Shown: positions 1 through 5,235, counted from the first letter of the stretch. The stretch is DNA of 6,059 nt from Acidobacteriaceae bacterium (GCA_003135315.1 PLBD01000273.1:1-6059); one strand, 5' to 3'. Translations and numbers: made by a program. The notes: generated by a model not told the origin, from the sequence alone.

Positions 1-127
1 CGCAGGCCAGATTGCAGCGGAAGAGCGGCTCCAGCATCAGGACGAGAGGGTAGCGCTTGCGGCCCTGGAGGCGCTGCTTGAGGACGTAGGACGCGACCGT
101 CCACATTTGGGAAACGGGAACTGCCAT
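1..127 (-). CDS. hpnH: Adenosyl-hopene transferase HpnH, N-terminal fragment (radical SAM)
   Basis: HpnH is a cytoplasmic radical SAM enzyme of hopanoid biosynthesis. It joins the 5'-deoxyadenosyl group of SAM to diploptene, giving adenosylhopane, the precursor of side-chain-extended hopanoids. Only the first 42 residues are visible; the rest lies beyond the left edge. The start is ATG at 125-127 (protein MAVPVSQMWTVAS...). The stretch GRKRYPLVLMLEPLFRCNLA, ending in C, is the typical HpnH N-terminus, and the last two visible cysteines (C-N-L-A-C) are the first two of the CX3CX2C iron-sulfur motif. The third cysteine is off the edge. A purine-rich AAAGG lies about 12 bases before the ATG, rather far for a Shine-Dalgarno site. 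The gene is divergent from the TetR regulator, with palindromes in the shared control region. The family call is from recognised sequence, not from a search. Confidence 0.88.
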   Translation of the reverse strand, partial: MAVPVSQMWTVASYVLKQRLQGRKRYPLVLMLEPLFRCNLAC

Positions 128-147
128 TCTCGCGGTTCGCCTTTCTG

Positions 148-176
148 TTGCAGTGATTGAGATTATGGCATAAACT
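148..176 (+). promoter_or_regulatory. Possible sigma-70-type promoter for the TetR gene
   Basis: TTGCAG at 148-153 and TAAACT at 171-176 are separated by exactly 17 bases. They match the -35 and -10 consensus at 3 of 6 and 4 of 6 positions. Transcription would begin near 183, immediately before the 189-206 palindrome, the usual place for a repressor operator. The match is weak, and acidobacterial promoters are not well characterised, so this is a suggestion. Confidence 0.3.
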
Positions 177-188
177 GGGCTAGAAAGC

Positions 189-206
189 GAACACGAGCTC
201 GTGTTC
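189..206. promoter_or_regulatory. 18-bp perfect palindrome, candidate TetR-family operator
   Basis: GAACACGAGCTCGTGTTC reads identically on both strands over all 18 bases. It lies in the divergent control region between hpnH and the TetR gene, 61 bases upstream of the hpnH ATG and just downstream of the possible promoter at 148-176. TetR-family dimers bind palindromes of about this size, often beside their own gene, so autoregulation and control of hpnH are reasonable inferences. It is separated by one base from the parS-like site, so a ParB-related role is also possible. Confidence 0.5.
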
Positions 207-944
207 TTGTTCCACGTGGAACATTTTTGGCGGAGAGGCAAGACCGCCCGGGATGGACGCTTGATCCTTCAGAAAAAACGCCCCACCGCTCGACGCGAAG
301 CTGAAGCCTTTCCTCTTGGCAGACGGCTGCCCATCCAGATGCGCGGCCTCCAGACCTGTCTGCGGATCCTCGATGCGGCCAGTTCGCTGCTGCCCCAAAT
401 GCCGCTGGACGACGTGACTTCCAGACGCATCGCCGCGGAGGCCGGCCTCTCCATCGGTGCGCTCTATCGCTTCTTCCCCGACAAACAGGCCATCGTCGAC
501 GCCGTCGCGGTGCGCCACATCGGGCGATTCCGCACTGCGGTGGAAGCCACCGTCATTGAGCCGCTGCTGCGCGAGCTCGAGAGCCTCGAGACCTTCGATC
601 CCGCCATCGTGCTCGACCGCATCGTCGACGCCTACGTCGCCTATCTCGACGCCCATCCCGACTTCCGCACCATCTCCTTCGGCCGCCACATCAGCGCCGC
701 CACCAAAGCTCGCGAAGCCTCACCCACCACCGGCCTTCCCGCCATCCTCACCAGCTTCATCGTCGAGCGCCTCGGGCTTGACTTCACTCCCGACCTCGAG
801 CGCATGTTGCGCGTAGTCAGCGAAGCTGGCGAGCGCCTCATCGCCTTCGCCTACGAGCAGCCCACCCGCGAAGAGCGCGACCGCATCCTCGCCGAGATGA
901 AGAAGATGCTCGCTGGATATCTGTTCGGCAGCAACGAGAGATAA
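201..944 (+). CDS. TetR/AcrR-family transcriptional regulator
   Basis: This is a cytoplasmic, probably dimeric repressor. Numbering from GTG 201 (247 residues), the DNA-binding domain spans about 47-105: helix 1 in TCLRILDAASSLL, then the helix-turn-helix VTSRRIAAEAGLSIGALYRF followed by FPDKQAIVDAV, a textbook TetR signature. The remaining ~140 residues form the helical ligand-binding and dimer domain; its ligand cannot be read from the sequence. The start is uncertain. GTG 201 is the outer limit and has no good Shine-Dalgarno site; using it puts parS inside the coding region. TTG 261, preceded by GGATGG at 4 bases, is a good alternative giving 227 residues. ATG 339 would cut into the RRLPIQMR segment that normally precedes helix 1. 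The gene is divergent from hpnH, with a possible operator at 189-206, so control of itself and of hpnH is plausible but unproven. Confidence 0.88.
   Translation: MFLFHVEHFWRRGKTARDGRLILQKKRPTARREAEAFPLGRRLPIQMRGLQTCLRILDAASSLLPQMPLDDVTSRRIAAEAGLSIGALYRFFPDKQAIVDAVAVRHIGRFRTAVEATVIEPLLRELESLETFDPAIVLDRIVDAYVAYLDAHPDFRTISFGRHISAATKAREASPTTGLPAILTSFIVERLGLDFTPDLERMLRVVSEAGERLIAFAYEQPTREERDRILAEMKKMLAGYLFGSNER
208..223. other. parS: parS-type centromere site (ParB-binding palindrome)
   Basis: TGTTCCACGTGGAACA is a perfect 16-bp palindrome. It fits the widely conserved bacterial chromosomal parS consensus TGTTNCACGTGNAACA at every position. ParB binds such sites, spreads on the surrounding DNA, and recruits condensin and the ParA partition machinery; the sites usually cluster near the replication origin. 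The site overlaps the possible 5' end of the TetR reading frame, where it would encode FHVEH if translated. No parA, parB or rsmG gene is in the window, so the assignment rests on the exact sequence match. Confidence 0.78.
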
Positions 945-1112
945 GCTCACCCGCAGCGGAGTGCCGGGTAGTGTGGATTGAGGAAAGCCCAAAGTCCGAA
1001 ATGTGCTTTTCCGCAGATGTCAAACCATAGGGCGAGAGGATAATTTCGTCATCTTTCGGTAACTCAAGAGTCGCGTTTGGGTGTTAAAGTCATCCAAGCA
1101 TCTGAGTGCGTA

Positions 1113-1931
1113 ATGCCCCAAGAACCTCAGCCTTATTTTCGAGCAGCCGCGACGCTTTCAACACTCCTGTTGTTGATGGCTTGTGGTCTCCACGCGCAAC
1201 AGGGTCCAATGCCCAGTTCCTCACCGAGGCCCTTGCCGGATTCGCCCAGCGCTCTTCAGCAACAACAGTCTTCGCCGGGGCCCGACCCCAAACTGGGCGA
1301 CTCCTCCGTGCCCGAGCAGAGTTCCGCCAGCACTCCTGTCGCCTTGGAACAGCCCAAGCGCATTCTCTACGTTATTCCGAACTATCGTGCGGTCAGTGCG
1401 GATGCGCAAGTGCCGCCACTCGATGCGACGGGCAAATTGAAGCTGTTCGCGGAGGACAGCTTCGATTACTCCACCTTCCTGTACGTAGGCGCTCTCAGCG
1501 GAATCAGTATGGCGCAGAAGAGCGTTCCCCAGTTCAGCGATGGGGCCGATTCGTTCGCGAAGTACTACTACCATATTTTCGCCGACCAGGCCGTGGGAAA
1601 TTTCTTCACCGAGTTCGCTCTCGCGTCGGCTTTCAAGCAGGATCCGCGGTACTTCACTCTGGGCCGCGGCGGTTTCCTCAAGCGCACCGGATACGCACTC
1701 AGCCGGCTGGCCGTCACGCGAACGGATAGCGGCGGTTCAGCCGTCAACTTCTCGGAGATTGTGGGCAACGGCGCCGCTGCGGGAATCTCAGGCCTCTATT
1801 ATCCTGCGCAGTATCGCACCTGGACCAAGACCGGCCAAAGATGGGAAGAGCAACTCGCACTGGACGGAGTCTTCAACGTCGTGAAAGAGTTCTGGCCGGA
1901 CATCAGGCACTCCGTCCTTCATCAGAAGTGA
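1113..1931 (+). CDS. Secreted/envelope protein of an acidobacterial family, function unknown
   Basis: Function unknown. The 272-residue protein has an N-terminal export signal: a hydrophobic stretch at about 11-25, then GLHA|QQ, a likely signal peptidase I site after residue 28. The segment LMAC at 21-24 resembles a lipobox, so a lipoprotein is an alternative. Residues about 31-80 form a low-complexity linker rich in Pro, Ser and Gln. The folded part begins near 82 and holds the strongly patterned segments FDYSTFLYVGAL, QDPRYFTLGRGGFLKRTGYA, LSRLAVTRTDSGG, NFSEIVGNGAAAGIS, and a C-terminal LDGVFNVVKEFWPDI. I recall this pattern in many unannotated acidobacterial proteins; alternating Gly/Ala and aromatic segments suggest membrane or envelope association. 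ATG 1113 was chosen because it places the signal peptide correctly; the in-frame TTG at 1077 would add 12 residues before it. It is transcribed alone, with a convergent neighbour. Confidence 0.75.
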   Translation: MPQEPQPYFRAAATLSTLLLLMACGLHAQQGPMPSSSPRPLPDSPSALQQQQSSPGPDPKLGDSSVPEQSSASTPVALEQPKRILYVIPNYRAVSADAQVPPLDATGKLKLFAEDSFDYSTFLYVGALSGISMAQKSVPQFSDGADSFAKYYYHIFADQAVGNFFTEFALASAFKQDPRYFTLGRGGFLKRTGYALSRLAVTRTDSGGSAVNFSEIVGNGAAAGISGLYYPAQYRTWTKTGQRWEEQLALDGVFNVVKEFWPDIRHSVLHQK

Positions 1932-1977
1932 CAGGCGATCACATCTCAATCTTCAGTCTTGTATCTCCGCCGCGAGG

Positions 1978-2847
1978 TCAAGGCTGCGGCGGCGGATCTT
2001 GCGCTGAGTGCTTCTTTCCCCAATCAAATCGTCGGCCGATGATCGCCTTCACCAGCATGTGATCCGTGTTTTTGGTTACGCCGACACCCACTCCGAAGTT
2101 GATCTCCCACTTGGGCGAGACGTCGAGATCGAAAGCCGGCACGAATTGCTGCGACTGCTGTGGGAACGGATCGAAACTGCCAACCGTTCCCAAACCGCTG
2201 TAGTATTCCAGCCCAAAGGCCACCGCCTTGGTAAAGTTCCACGAGATTTTTGCATCCGGCGCGAACTCCCATCCCAATCGTGACTCCGGCCCGGTGTATG
2301 CCCTCTCGAACGCAGGATTGACTGACCAATACAGCCGGCCCTTCTGCTTATCAATGATGGGGCGCAGCTCAAGGCTCCAAACGGAAGTGGAGAAGATGGG
2401 GCGCGCATATCCAAACTCGACCGACATACTGGCGCCCACGGGCCAATGCCAGCTGTCAGGCGCGCGGACGCGGGGTCGGATGTGATCGCCCACCCATCTC
2501 CAGCCCTGCCCGCTGGGCACGGCAGTGAAAATGTAGAAGCCAGTCTCGAACCAGGGCGTCCAGCCCTGCGTGATCTCGACTGTCTCGTGTAGTTCGTGCT
2601 CGGTGGGAATCACTCCCTCCTGCGTGATCTTCGATCCCTGGAAAACGAAGTTGCTGTGGAGCTCAACCATGGTAGTGCGGGGAGGGACGGTTTCCGAGCC
2701 GTAAACCTGGATCTCGTAGTTGTCCTGCGCATGGCAAGCGATGGGACTGATGCCCCAGACGAGTGAGCCAAAAATCGCCACCAGCCAGAGGCACTCCGTT
2801 TTCTTCGGCGTCGGCGCTAGGAACAAAGGGTACCATCGGCTGTTCAC
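1978..2847 (-). CDS. Outer-membrane beta-barrel-like protein, putative transporter
   Basis: A 289-residue exported protein. It starts with GTG whose last two bases form part of the upstream cytochrome gene's TGA (GTGA overlap), so translation is probably coupled. The N-terminus carries KK at 15-16, a hydrophobic segment at about 19-35, and CHA|QD, a signal peptidase I site after residue 40. The mature part is rich in alternating hydrophobic/polar strands with many Trp, Tyr and Phe (for example WFETGFYIFTAVPSG, KISWNFTKAVAFGLEYYS, WEINFGVGVGV), as in outer-membrane barrels of the 'transporter' / MetA-pathway phenol-degradation type (PF13557-like). It ends in a strand (MLVKAIIGRRFDW) followed by a short proline-rich tail. 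The substrate is unknown. Pairing with a cytochrome c suggests a joint envelope role, but that is inference. Confidence 0.7.
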   Translation of the reverse strand: MNSRWYPLFLAPTPKKTECLWLVAIFGSLVWGISPIACHAQDNYEIQVYGSETVPPRTTMVELHSNFVFQGSKITQEGVIPTEHELHETVEITQGWTPWFETGFYIFTAVPSGQGWRWVGDHIRPRVRAPDSWHWPVGASMSVEFGYARPIFSTSVWSLELRPIIDKQKGRLYWSVNPAFERAYTGPESRLGWEFAPDAKISWNFTKAVAFGLEYYSGLGTVGSFDPFPQQSQQFVPAFDLDVSPKWEINFGVGVGVTKNTDHMLVKAIIGRRFDWGKKHSAQDPPPQP

Positions 2848-3188
2848 TTCTTGTTGAGGGCCTTGATCTGCTGGACGAGCGTGTCGATTTCTTCCGATGT
2901 TAGTTTACCGCCGTACTTGGGCATGCGGCCTCTGCCGTTGAGAATGAATCCGCGCAGATCGTCGGTCGAGGTGGCTGCGACCTTCTCGGAGACAAGCGAC
3001 GGCCCTCCGAAGCTGCGACCCTCGGCGGTCTTACCGTGACACTTCGCGCATTGGTCCCGGAAAACGGGATTCGCAGTGAGGGTTCCATTCGCTGGCGTTT
3101 CCTGGGCGGAGACCGCGGTCAGCGCGAAGAACAAAAAACATACGGCCGGGGTAATGATTGGCAAAGCAAATCGTCTGTTATCGTTCAC
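2844..3188 (-). CDS. Small periplasmic c-type cytochrome (monoheme)
   Basis: A 114-residue class I cytochrome c carrying electrons in the periplasm. A signal peptide covers about residues 1-28 (RR at 5-6, hydrophobic core, cleavage near VSA|QE). The single heme site is CAKCH at 47-51, with cysteines bound to heme and His51 as an axial ligand. Met89 in GRGRMPKYGGKLTSEE is the expected second ligand. The C-terminal helix (EEIDTLVQQIKAL) completes the cytochrome_CBB3-like fold, and the size is normal for a one-domain member. The start is GTG at 3186-3188, supported by a GGAG Shine-Dalgarno site 7 bases upstream. Its stop overlaps the GTG of the barrel gene, forming a two-gene operon. The redox partner is unknown. 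Confidence 0.9.
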   Translation of the reverse strand: MNDNRRFALPIITPAVCFLFFALTAVSAQETPANGTLTANPVFRDQCAKCHGKTAEGRSFGGPSLVSEKVAATSTDDLRGFILNGRGRMPKYGGKLTSEEIDTLVQQIKALNKK

Positions 3189-3195
3189 TATCGAT

Positions 3196-3199
3196 CTCC
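3196..3199 (-). promoter_or_regulatory. Shine-Dalgarno site fixing the GTG start of the cytochrome gene
   Basis: On the minus strand GGAG lies 7 bases before the GTG at 3188. This ideal spacing supports the non-ATG start, which also gives a complete signal peptide. Confidence 0.65.
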
Positions 3200-3362
3200 G
3201 AAATATTTTTTCGTGTAGGGACTACTGAATTGCTATATGCCCCAGGATCGCGTGCGGGGTTCGAAATGCGTCCGCTATGCGTGCGACTGGCGTCACGTAC
3301 AGCCTGCCTTCTTCTGCTGCTTCGGCCTGGGTATTACAAGAAATACCGCATTGGCACCCAGA

Positions 3363-3409
3363 TTAGTGGCCGCGTGCCTCAGGTCTCGCGACTTTCGAGA
3401 CCCGGGCCC
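3363..3409. repeat. Dispersed hairpin repeat, copy 1
   Basis: Positions 3382-3409 match 5385-5412 at 26 of 28 bases; similarity extends weakly leftward to a shared TTAGTG (3363-3368). The core is an inverted repeat: GGTCTCG at 3382-3388, a 7-base loop CGACTTT, and CGAGACC at 3396-3402, a perfect 7-bp stem that can extend outward with one mismatch. It ends a few bases from the stop codon of the methyltransferase gene (3413), so it could act as a terminator or protect the mRNA 3' end, although no T-tract follows. It resembles REP-type intergenic elements. Confidence 0.7.
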
Positions 3410-3412
3410 CCG

Positions 3413-4039
3413 TTACTTTTGGTAGATGCAGCGAAAGATGTGCCAGTGCTTCGGGCTATTATCGGCGTCAACTCCATCGTAGACGCGCTCCGTAAATTCC
3501 AGGGGCCGCAGCTCCGTGAAGAAGCCCTCGACCTCGTCGCGGGTCAGGAAGGTCATATAGGGTTTGCACTCCGCCCACGAGTCGTCAACGCTAAACAGCG
3601 TGCAGCACAGAATGCCATTCCTGGCGAGACCGCCGATGATTGCCGCCAACACCTCCGTTAAGTCAGAGCGCAGAAGGAACGGGAGAGTATTGATCGCCAC
3701 AATCAGTGAGTACCGCTCAGGCTCGATCGCGAAATTCCGGATGTCGTCATGGATAGCATTGAGCCGTCGATCGTTCAGTCTCGCTGCCAGCGAGAGCATG
3801 AGGGGGTCTCGATCCACGGCGTCAACCGCGAATCCCGCCTGCAGGAGTAAGCGCGTGTCGTTCAGCGGGCCCGCGCCCAGGTCCAGTGCGTGGCCGCTCG
3901 GCTGATCCACAAATTCCAGGGCACGAACAACCAGCGTGTTGGGCTGGCGGCCGCGGCGCAGCAATGCGTAAGACTTTCGCCGCCAAGGGCCTGGCTCAAC
4001 CGTCTCAACACGGTCCTCGTCCCTGGCATCAGTGCTCAT
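3413..4039 (-). CDS. Class I SAM-dependent methyltransferase
   Basis: A 208-residue cytoplasmic enzyme expected to move a methyl group from S-adenosylmethionine to an unknown acceptor. The Rossmann-like fold is clear: motif I ALDLGAGPLNDT at 51-62 (SAM-binding glycine loop), motif II AVDAVDRDP at 71-79 with an acidic residue for the SAM ribose, IHDDIRNF at 96-103, then YSLIVAINTLPFLL at 110-123 and the strand NGILCCTLFS at 141-150. The arrangement resembles TehB/UbiE-like stand-alone methyltransferases (PF13649-type); the substrate-binding end (about 150-208) is not diagnostic. The ATG overlaps the stop of the GRDP-like gene (ATGA, 4 bases), so the two are translationally coupled and probably share a pathway. 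It is the last gene of a three-gene operon. Confidence 0.85.
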   Translation of the reverse strand: MSTDARDEDRVETVEPGPWRRKSYALLRRGRQPNTLVVRALEFVDQPSGHALDLGAGPLNDTRLLLQAGFAVDAVDRDPLMLSLAARLNDRRLNAIHDDIRNFAIEPERYSLIVAINTLPFLLRSDLTEVLAAIIGGLARNGILCCTLFSVDDSWAECKPYMTFLTRDEVEGFFTELRPLEFTERVYDGVDADNSPKHWHIFRCIYQK

Positions 4040-4740
4040 CCGCCGATTCGAAGCATCCTGTACTCCACCAGCGTCGCTACCAGTTCCACCTTCTCTTCGT
4101 CGGTCAGACTTGCCGGCAGCTCGCGGACATAGAAGACTGGCGTTCTGGACACATAGTCCAGCGCTTCGTGTGCCAATTCGTTGATCCTGAGCAGAACGTC
4201 ACCAGCCGCATTGACCAGCTCGACGTCTTCGCCCTCGTGACGAAGCGTAAGCCGTCCCACATGGTCATTGAAGATGCGCCGATGCAGAGTGACCGACGTC
4301 TCATCCCGCCACAATTCCGGCGGCGGCGATCCGAAGCATTGTTCGTAGCGCTTCCCGAACTCCTCGAAAGAGATAGGCTGGCGGACTGTCACGGTTTCGG
4401 TTTTCGGAGCATTACTGGGACTGTGATGAATGTATCTGCCAAAGAAACGCTTGCAGAACCCCATATACTCCCAGGTAAACAGAACGAAGTTATGCCAGGC
4501 TTCATCGATGTGTAGTGAGTACATGTCCCAGACGACCGTATGGTCCGTCTGGGTCAGCACCATGAACCGTTTGACCTCGGTGAAAAGCGCCTCGGCCTCT
4601 TCGCTGGTATCGGCAATCTTCTCTTTCAACAGCTTTTCAATCAGGAACGGGGCTTGATAGGCCAAAGCGTCCTGAGCCGTTGGCGCCGCCTCGAGCGGCG
4701 CCTCGGTCGATACGGGAAGCGTCATTGCGGTACCTGCCAT
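4036..4740 (-). CDS. GRDP-like (glycine-rich domain protein-like, DUF1399-type) protein
   Basis: A 234-residue soluble protein without signal peptide. Residues about 50-145 match the GRDP-like domain (PF07173/DUF1399) as I recall it: LFTEVKRFM, then YSLHIDEAWHNFVLFTWEYM and FCKRFFGRYIHHSP (74-108; invariant-type WH and HH residues), then RYEQCFGSPPPELW (131-144). The biochemical role of this family is not established. Residues about 150-234 form a second segment (LTLRHEGEDVELVNAAGDVL, RINELAHEALDYV, TDEEKVELVATLVEYRMLRI) whose strand-helix-helix pattern suggests a small winged-helix-like domain; this is my inference. The first ATG (4740) has no Shine-Dalgarno site; ATG 4725 has AGG at 7 bases and could be the true start (229 residues). 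It lies 9 bases after the Cys-rich gene and overlaps the methyltransferase gene. Two strong inverted repeats lie within it. Confidence 0.75.
   Translation of the reverse strand: MAGTAMTLPVSTEAPLEAAPTAQDALAYQAPFLIEKLLKEKIADTSEEAEALFTEVKRFMVLTQTDHTVVWDMYSLHIDEAWHNFVLFTWEYMGFCKRFFGRYIHHSPSNAPKTETVTVRQPISFEEFGKRYEQCFGSPPPELWRDETSVTLHRRIFNDHVGRLTLRHEGEDVELVNAAGDVLLRINELAHEALDYVSRTPVFYVRELPASLTDEEKVELVATLVEYRMLRIGG
4527..4553. repeat. Strong inverted repeat inside the GRDP-like gene
   Basis: CCCAGACG (4527-4534) pairs perfectly with CGTCTGGG (4546-4553). The inner ACC (4535-4537) pairs with GGT (4542-4544) around a GTAT loop, with one bulged C. This gives an 11-bp imperfect hairpin within codons for about LTQTDHTVVWD. 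It may be a coincidence of codon choice or an mRNA structure. Confidence 0.55.
4682..4702. repeat. GC-rich inverted repeat near the 5' end of the GRDP-like gene
   Basis: GGCGCCGC (4682-4689) and GCGGCGCC (4695-4702) form a perfect 8-bp, all-GC stem with a 5-base loop CTCGA. It lies about 40-60 bases into the coding region, covering codons of EAPLEAA. Such a hairpin just after a start codon could slow ribosomes or be an RNA processing point; no function is shown. Confidence 0.5.
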
Positions 4741-4749
4741 GTTGTTTGG

Positions 4750-5223
4750 CTATTCGGCGTTGCACTTATATTGGCATATCGACATGCACACGCTGCAACG
4801 GCTATGGCAGTCTTCGTTGCAAGGCGTAAAGCAGTCGTCCTCCGTCGCTCCACGAAACGGCCGCACCTGCATGCGGAGGCGTCCCTTGTTCACTTCTACA
4901 AGCCGCTTAGCCGGCGTCACGTGGGCAACTGCGGCCCGGTCGTAACGGAAGCCGATATCGGAATTTCTTTTGACCCAGATGACTTTCGCACCGAAGGGCA
5001 GTAGCGTTTCCGGGACATCCTGCACGTGAATGACGTCCTCCCGCGCTATGTCCAGGCTCACGGAAAGATCGTTGAGGCTGGGATAAAACGTAATCCGCGC
5101 TTCCGTCGTCGGCGGTCCGATATAGCCCCAATAAATGAGGGAATTGGCCGCCCCACCCTCGATCAACTGTTTCACCAATGGATTTTCCGCAAGTCGCTCG
5201 GACACATTTCCCTCTTTTTTCAT
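4750..5223 (-). CDS. Small protein with seven-cysteine C-terminal tail, function unknown
   Basis: I do not recognise this protein with confidence. From ATG 5223 it has 157 residues and no signal peptide or membrane segment. Residues about 1-30 are helical in pattern (VSERLAENPLVKQLIEGG). Residues about 40-120 look beta-rich (ARITFYPSLNDLSVSLDIAR, EDVIHVQDV, KVIWVKRNSDIGF). The last 27 residues hold seven cysteines (131, 135, 139, 143, 146, 150, 154), with 3, 3, 3, 2, 3 and 3 residues between successive cysteines; there are none earlier. The tail could bind a metal or cluster, form disulfides, or be the modified core of a peptide precursor with a leader-like N-domain; these are hypotheses. ATG 5223 was chosen over the in-frame TTG 5229 because GGAG lies 8 bases before it and only 2 before the TTG. 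It is the first gene of an operon with the GRDP-like and methyltransferase genes. Confidence 0.8.
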   Translation of the reverse strand: MKKEGNVSERLAENPLVKQLIEGGAANSLIYWGYIGPPTTEARITFYPSLNDLSVSLDIAREDVIHVQDVPETLLPFGAKVIWVKRNSDIGFRYDRAAVAHVTPAKRLVEVNKGRLRMQVRPFRGATEDDCFTPCNEDCHSRCSVCMSICQYKCNAE

Positions 5224-5231
5224 TAACAAGG

Positions 5232-5235
5232 CTCC
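5232..5235 (-). promoter_or_regulatory. Shine-Dalgarno site fixing the ATG start of the Cys-rich gene
   Basis: GGAG on the minus strand lies 8 bases before ATG 5223 and only 2 bases before the alternative TTG 5229, which favours the ATG. Confidence 0.6.

Noticed and set aside
180..689. Minus-strand 169-codon frame opposite the TetR gene.
   Set aside because: It is a shadow of a GC-rich gene: the opposite strand encodes a clear TetR domain, and this protein is low-complexity Gly/Asp/Glu-rich.
982..1012. Weak inverted repeat GGAAAGC / GCTTTTCC downstream of the TetR stop, as a terminator.
   Set aside because: The stem is short, has a bulge and a 16-base loop, and no T-run follows.
1082..1090. 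TTAAAGT as a -10 element for the secreted-protein gene.
   Set aside because: No acceptable -35 hexamer lies 16-18 bases upstream.
1967..1992. Inverted repeat CCGCCGC / GCGGCGG with a 12-base loop between the convergent genes, as a bidirectional terminator.
   Set aside because: The stem is only 7 bp, lies partly in the end of the barrel gene (Pro-rich tail codons), and neither strand has a T-tract after it.
3327..3361. Nested inverted repeats (CTGGGT/ACCCAG and GGTATT/AATACC) upstream of the cytochrome gene, as a riboswitch or attenuator.
   Set aside because: The stems are short and mutually interfering, and no known riboswitch core or attenuator run of Ts is present.
3886..4515. Plus-strand 209-codon frame opposite the methyltransferase and GRDP-like genes.
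   Set aside because: The minus-strand frames have recognisable domains and coupled starts and stops; this frame has no domain and crosses their junction.
4774..4800. CHSRCSVC in the Cys-rich tail fits the CX3CX2C radical SAM motif.
   Set aside because: The protein is only ~157 residues, the motif is at the C-terminus and no SAM-binding barrel is present; the match is incidental to the cysteine repeat.
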